Shown here piece after piece: positions 60,165-64,000 of a stretch of DNA of 64,000 nucleotides. The DNA is from Symbiodinium natans (taxonomy: Eukaryota > Sar > Dinophyceae > Suessiales > Symbiodiniaceae). The notes beneath the pieces were generated by a model. It was given only the letters and a program-made list of their open reading frames with translations. It had not been told where the DNA came from and did no database searches. The position numbers and the translations under genes were made by a program. Numbering within the stretch: position 1 is the first letter of the stretch; every line of letters begins with the position of its first letter. The stretch covers positions 62,001 to 126,000 of the forward strand of contig CAJNDS010002848.1 of the NCBI GenBank assembly GCA_905221605.1, written 5' to 3'.

Positions 60165-60905
60165 GAGTCGTCGTTATATGGATGACGTGATGGATGGCTT
60201 GATGGATGATGCCCGGATGGATGGTGTGATGGATTATTTGGTGGGTTTTCCTCTTAAAATTCATATGTTTTCAAGCACGGGGAAGGGTTGGCGGGAGCCG
60301 CCGCACTTAAAAAAGTGCAAAAGCGATGACCCTCTGCGTGTTTTGGCGTTGTCGAGACGCAAGAACGATGACCCTCTGCGTGTGCGCGGGGTGTCGTGAT
60401 CGCATGAACGACAACTCTCTGCGTGTTTTTTTGCGTTGTCGAGACGCAAAAACGACGACCTTCTGCGTGGTCGCGGGGTGTCGTGATCGCGTGAACGCCA
60501 ACCCTCTGCGGAACGACGACCCGTGTCGTGAAGGTTCTTCGTTATCCTTGATGCATGGATGGATGTCGTGATTGACGTCGTGATGGATGGTCTTCGTTCG
60601 TTGATTCATGGATGGATGTCGTGATGGATGGTGGGCGGTCTTTGTGAAGGTTCTTCGTTATCGTTGATGCATGGATGGCTGTCGTGATGGATGTCGTGAT
60701 GGATGCCGGGTGGCTTTTGTGAAGGTTCTTCGTTATCGATGTCGTGATGGATGTCGTGATGGATGGCGGGTGGTCTTCTTGAAGGTTCTTCGTTATCGTT
60801 GACGCAAGGATGGATGTCGTGATGGATGACGGGTGGTCTTTGTGAGGGGTCTTCGTTAGATGTCGCGATGGATGTCGTAATGGATGATGCAAGGATGGAT
60901 GGCGT
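60165..60905 (+). repeat. Two-part satellite: dimeric ~42+43 bp repeat, then GATGGATG-rich repeat
   Basis: In 60318-60512 two unit types alternate, each starting GACCCTCTGCGTG or a close variant. Type A then has GTTGTCGAGACGC; type B has GCGGGGTGTCGTGATCGC. Order is A-B-A-B. From about 60525 to 60905 longer units with GAAGGTTCTTCGTTATC, GATGCATGGATGG and GTCGTGATGGATG repeat with variable internal copy number. GATGGATG also occurs before the dimeric part (60178-60235). Confidence 0.85.
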
Positions 60906-61767
60906 GATGCGAGGTTTTAATCGTGGCTTGAAAATGCTTTCGGGACAGCCGTTCTCTAGTTTTAGTTTCGGCCCTTTAGCCCTAAATCACCTCCAACCTG
61001 TAGCCCGAAACCCAGAGGAGAGGCCTCCCCGCCCCCCCACACCAGGGAGGTGTCCTTAAACTCTAAACACTGAACTCTAAAACCCTGGTCGCGCTCGTGC
61101 TTCAGAGGACGCGTGGGCAATTAGCCAGGAATCCTCCCCCGAAATTGATGAGGACAACGTTGACGGCTGAATATGCAACCCTGTATTCTTTGGAAACTGT
61201 GGGTGCTGGCGGGGGCCACGGAACCTTGATCAGTTTCCTTTGCCCCTGATCGTTTTCCTCTTTCATGGGTTCCATTGCTGTGGCCACGTTATGATTTTCT
61301 CAGTTTTCTTCTTCCCCTCCCCAATGCCGCGCAAATGAACCTGAGCCAGAGCAGAGCTGTGCGTTTAAGGAGCAGGTGCTGTCAACACACTGCTCGGGAT
61401 AAACCAAGGCGAAGCCAAAGCCAGCAAGCATGTGGCATCGGTATGAGCAAACAGCACCAGCAGGGGATGGCTGTGATGGAAACTGTACATTTCTTGCAGG
61501 TGCTCAGCTTCTGCAAGTCCCCTGTTTGGGAAGTGTGGGCTGGCCAGGTTGTGCTTTCTCGGGATGACTGCACTTCCGGTTTCCATGGGGCCTGAAATTT
61601 TCAGGTTGTTCTGTTCATTGTTAATTCCTGAAGCTTGTTTTCTTTTTTTCAGTTGCGTTATCCCGTAACCTTTCTTGACTCGCCTCTCTGGTTGGGGCCG
61701 GGACTCCTCCTGACCTCCTATCTTGGTTTTGGGAATGTCGGACATTGTGCAAGTACCCACACGTTGT
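60906..61767 (+). other. No gene recognised upstream of the RCC1-repeat gene
   Basis: Likely holds the 5' end and first exon(s) of the RCC1-repeat gene, but no start or signature can be fixed. Confidence 0.35.
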
Positions 61768-64000
61768 CGCCCCCCGAGGAGGACTTCAGATTGAACTGGC
61801 CGGTCTTGTGGATGGGGACACAGTCGGCGCTATTGTCCGCCACGCAGAGCTATCCTCCACTCACACAGCTTTTGCGCTGTTGAGGTGCGATGGCTCTGTC
61901 GTGACATGGGGCAGTGCATACCAGGGTGGTGATAGTGTGGCCTTCCAGTCGAAGCTCAAGGACGTCACGAACATTTATTCTTCTGATTATGCCTTCGCTG
62001 CAGTGCGCGGTGACGGATCGGTCGTGACCTGGGGTAATCCGGGCGCAGGTGGTGACAGCTCCTCCGTCCAGGGCGTGCTTAAGAATGTCCGACACATCCA
62101 AGCATCGAGTCACGCGTTCGCCGCCACTCTGGCAGACGGCTCCGTTGTGACTTTGGTGTGCACTGGGCAGATCTAGGTCGTCTTGAAAGACGATATAAAA
62201 CCACAATCGACCCGAGACCCTGCTTCTGCTCCCTTTCCTGTTAAGGTGACGTGGGGCAATGGGCGGTGCGGTGGCGACAGCAGCTCTGTGCAGGGGAAGC
62301 TGGTTGGGGTGCAGCGCATCTGGGCATCCAAGCTGGCCTTTGCCGCCCTCACCAGCAACTTGGGGGCCATGGTAGAGGGGCTTTTTTGAGGGTACTCAAG
62401 ACTGTGACCCCTAAACGGCCCCACCAGGCCCCGGCAAGCCCCAATCCATCCACTCCTAAAATTGCCCCAAAGATCCCAAAGCGACATAAACATCTATAAG
62501 CCCGAAACTCCCCGAACTCCAAAGCCTGACAGTCCCCAACGCCACAGGCGAGTCTCTGGTCACCTGGGGCAGTTTCGATGCAGGCGGGGACTGCAGCGCC
62601 GCCGCAGCGGAGCTGGCGCAAGGCGCGCCCTGCCTTGGGGCTTTTGAGGGTTGTTAGCTTTTCCTGCAAGAGATGCATCGGTTTAGGCCGGCAGTCTTGA
62701 GCCGATAGGGTCTTCCAGTGCTAGAGGATGGTAGAGGATTGAAAGGGAGACTCCAGCGATCTAGCAGCCTTGGTACCTTCCGACTGTGAAACTTTGCTTG
62801 TCGTCCTTGTGGCATGCAGAGTCCACGCTGCAGACTTTAGACTCCGGGCGACGTCCCTCCAAGTCCAGAGCTCCCTGCACCCCCAAACAGGGTTAGGGGT
62901 GTTGCGGGTTGTTGAAGGCAGTTGAGAGTTTACGCTGACTCACGAAGCCTCCACATCCTTACCCGACTCTACCAGCAAGGAAGAAGACCCTGAACACCCT
63001 GAACACCCTGAACACCCCCAACACCGTGAAGACAGTGAAAGACACTGAAAGACCCTGAAAGCTGACTTCAGGCGTACGGCAGGTCGCCGCTTCTGAGCTC
63101 GCCTTCGGGGCCGTGCTCCTGGATGGCTCGGTGGTGACATGGGGCGATAGTGACTATGGTGGAGACAGCAGTGGCCTGTTAGGTCTGGATATTTTTTTTT
63201 TGATCTTTACGGTCGAAAGCAGGACAGAGGCCCACCCCGAACTCGAAAGAACCTTCAAGTCGACGAAGCCGAGGGAGGGTTTCTTTAAGGCTCCCCAGCC
63301 ACCTCAGGCGCCGTGCGGCACCAGCTGCAGTCGGTTCGGGAGCTGCGGGCATCGCAAGGCGCTACCTGAGGGCTCGGCTTGCAGAGTGGTTTTGAGCTCT
63401 CAGTCATCTCGGGGCTGTGGGGTTCAAGACTAAGGGCTGGGGGGTTTCTGGAGATTGGAGTTTTTTTTGAGAGCACTGGTTGTCATTGAATCATTATGCG
63501 GAGATGCCTCTGCCTGCCAAGAAGCTGGAGGCCTTCGCAACCGGTCCCGAAGCACCGAGGTCAAAATCTTCAAAGTGGACCCCCGCAAGGCGCCAAACCC
63601 CGCAACCGGTCCCTCTCGAAGCACCAAGGCGCCTTTGCTGCCCTCCGTTCGGACGGTTCCGTGGTCACCTGGGGATGCTCGGCACTGACTAAACCTTCTC
63701 TCCGCACCTTTTAACTTCAAGAACACACCAAAAACACACAAAAACACAAGAAGCCAAGGCAAGGAGAGCTACGGGGCGCACAGCGGCACCGTCCAGGAGC
63801 CGCCTCGGGTTTCAGCGAAGCGAGATTTTCAGGGCTTCACTAGTGTTTCAATTACCGTGCGTTCAGACACCTCCGTGCCTCCAGGTCACATGTCGGCTTC
63901 AGAAAGGTTTTTTCAGCTCCAGGCCTCCAGGCCTCCAGTCCCACACCCCACACCCCACACCCCACACCCCACACCCCACACCCCACACCCCACACCCCAC
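61768..64000 (+). CDS. RCC1-repeat (HERC-like) protein, 3' part beyond the window
   Basis: RCC1 repeats build a beta-propeller; in this family DGSVVTWG recurs once per blade, with GGDSS-x-VQ after it. Exons: ~61768-62146 (two full blades and part of a third, ending DGSV at a GT donor), 62246-~62357 (TWGNGRCGGDSSSVQG and VQRIWASKLAFAAL), 62548-62622 (SLVTWGSFDAGGD, ends at GC), 63072-63182 (VAASELAFGAVLLDGSVV, then GGDSSGL, ends at GT), 63308-63358 (AVRHQLQSVRELRAS, ends at GC), 63629-63681 (GAFAALRSDGSVVTWG, ends at GC) and 63764-~63796 (SYGAHSGTVQ). Phases agree at the joins I could test (62146/62246, 62622/63072, 63182/63308, 63358/63629); the end of the second exon is unsettled. Six blade signatures are visible. 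The partner protein is unknown. A HERC-type ubiquitin ligase is possible, but no HECT domain is in view. Confidence 0.75.
63940..64000 (+). repeat. (CCCCACA)n heptamer array, running off the window
   Basis: At least eight CCCCACA units, preceded by three AGGCCTCC units (63918-63938), in intron-like DNA of the RCC1-repeat gene. Confidence 0.95.

Overview
This is eukaryotic nuclear DNA, most likely from a dinoflagellate, probably of the Suessiales/Symbiodiniaceae type. I base this on the gene architecture, not on a database search. Introns are frequent and mostly GC-AG, with AG|G at both ends. Exons are short (about 40-100 bp) and lie far apart in GC-rich, repeat-laden DNA. A gene is tandemly duplicated. 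Families that are expanded in dinoflagellates appear (HEAT-repeat, RCC1-repeat and LWC-x-YE proteins). Every exon I can defend is on the + strand, as expected for unidirectional gene clusters.

Layout. (1) 1-3145: the 3' part of an element with a ubiquitin-specific protease (USP) domain, then a 1.4-kb non-coding tail with a duplicated hairpin, an AATAAA and a 550-bp (TAG)n array. This resembles the 3' end of a non-LTR retrotransposon. (2) 3146-6688: no gene seen; an AT-rich island lies at 3.3-4.1 kb. (3) 6.69-12.5 kb: exon islands of an unidentified multi-pass membrane protein, interrupted by poly-G tracts, tRNA-derived elements and a minisatellite. (4) 12.65-13.5 kb: an 850-bp (CTA)n array, the same motif as the first array but on the opposite strand. 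(5) 14.3-26.4 kb: a HEAT-repeat gene split into many 40-80 bp exons. (6) 27.4-42.8 kb: scattered exons, including an LWC-x-YE module and several membrane segments; the number of genes is unresolved. (7) 43.2-58.55 kb: four tandem copies of a complete nine-exon SLC4-family (bicarbonate/anion or borate) transporter gene. This is the best-supported content of the window. (8) 58.8-61.7 kb: spacer with a tRNA-like fragment and a dimeric satellite. (9) 61.77-64 kb: the first part of an RCC1-repeat gene running off the window.

The SLC4 array is the most informative system. The four copies encode almost the same protein of about 573 residues. Copies 1-3 use GC donors at seven of eight introns. Copy 4 is near-identical to its neighbours up to the end of exon 5, then switches abruptly to a diverged 3' end with shorter introns and GT donors at two introns. 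This looks like a gene-conversion or unequal-crossover boundary inside a gene. A 114-bp gap-free block after each copy is better conserved than its surroundings and is unexplained.

Gene models for SLC4 were checked for phase across all exons. Models in the other regions are reading-frame and splice-site inferences; their coordinates are approximate where marked so.
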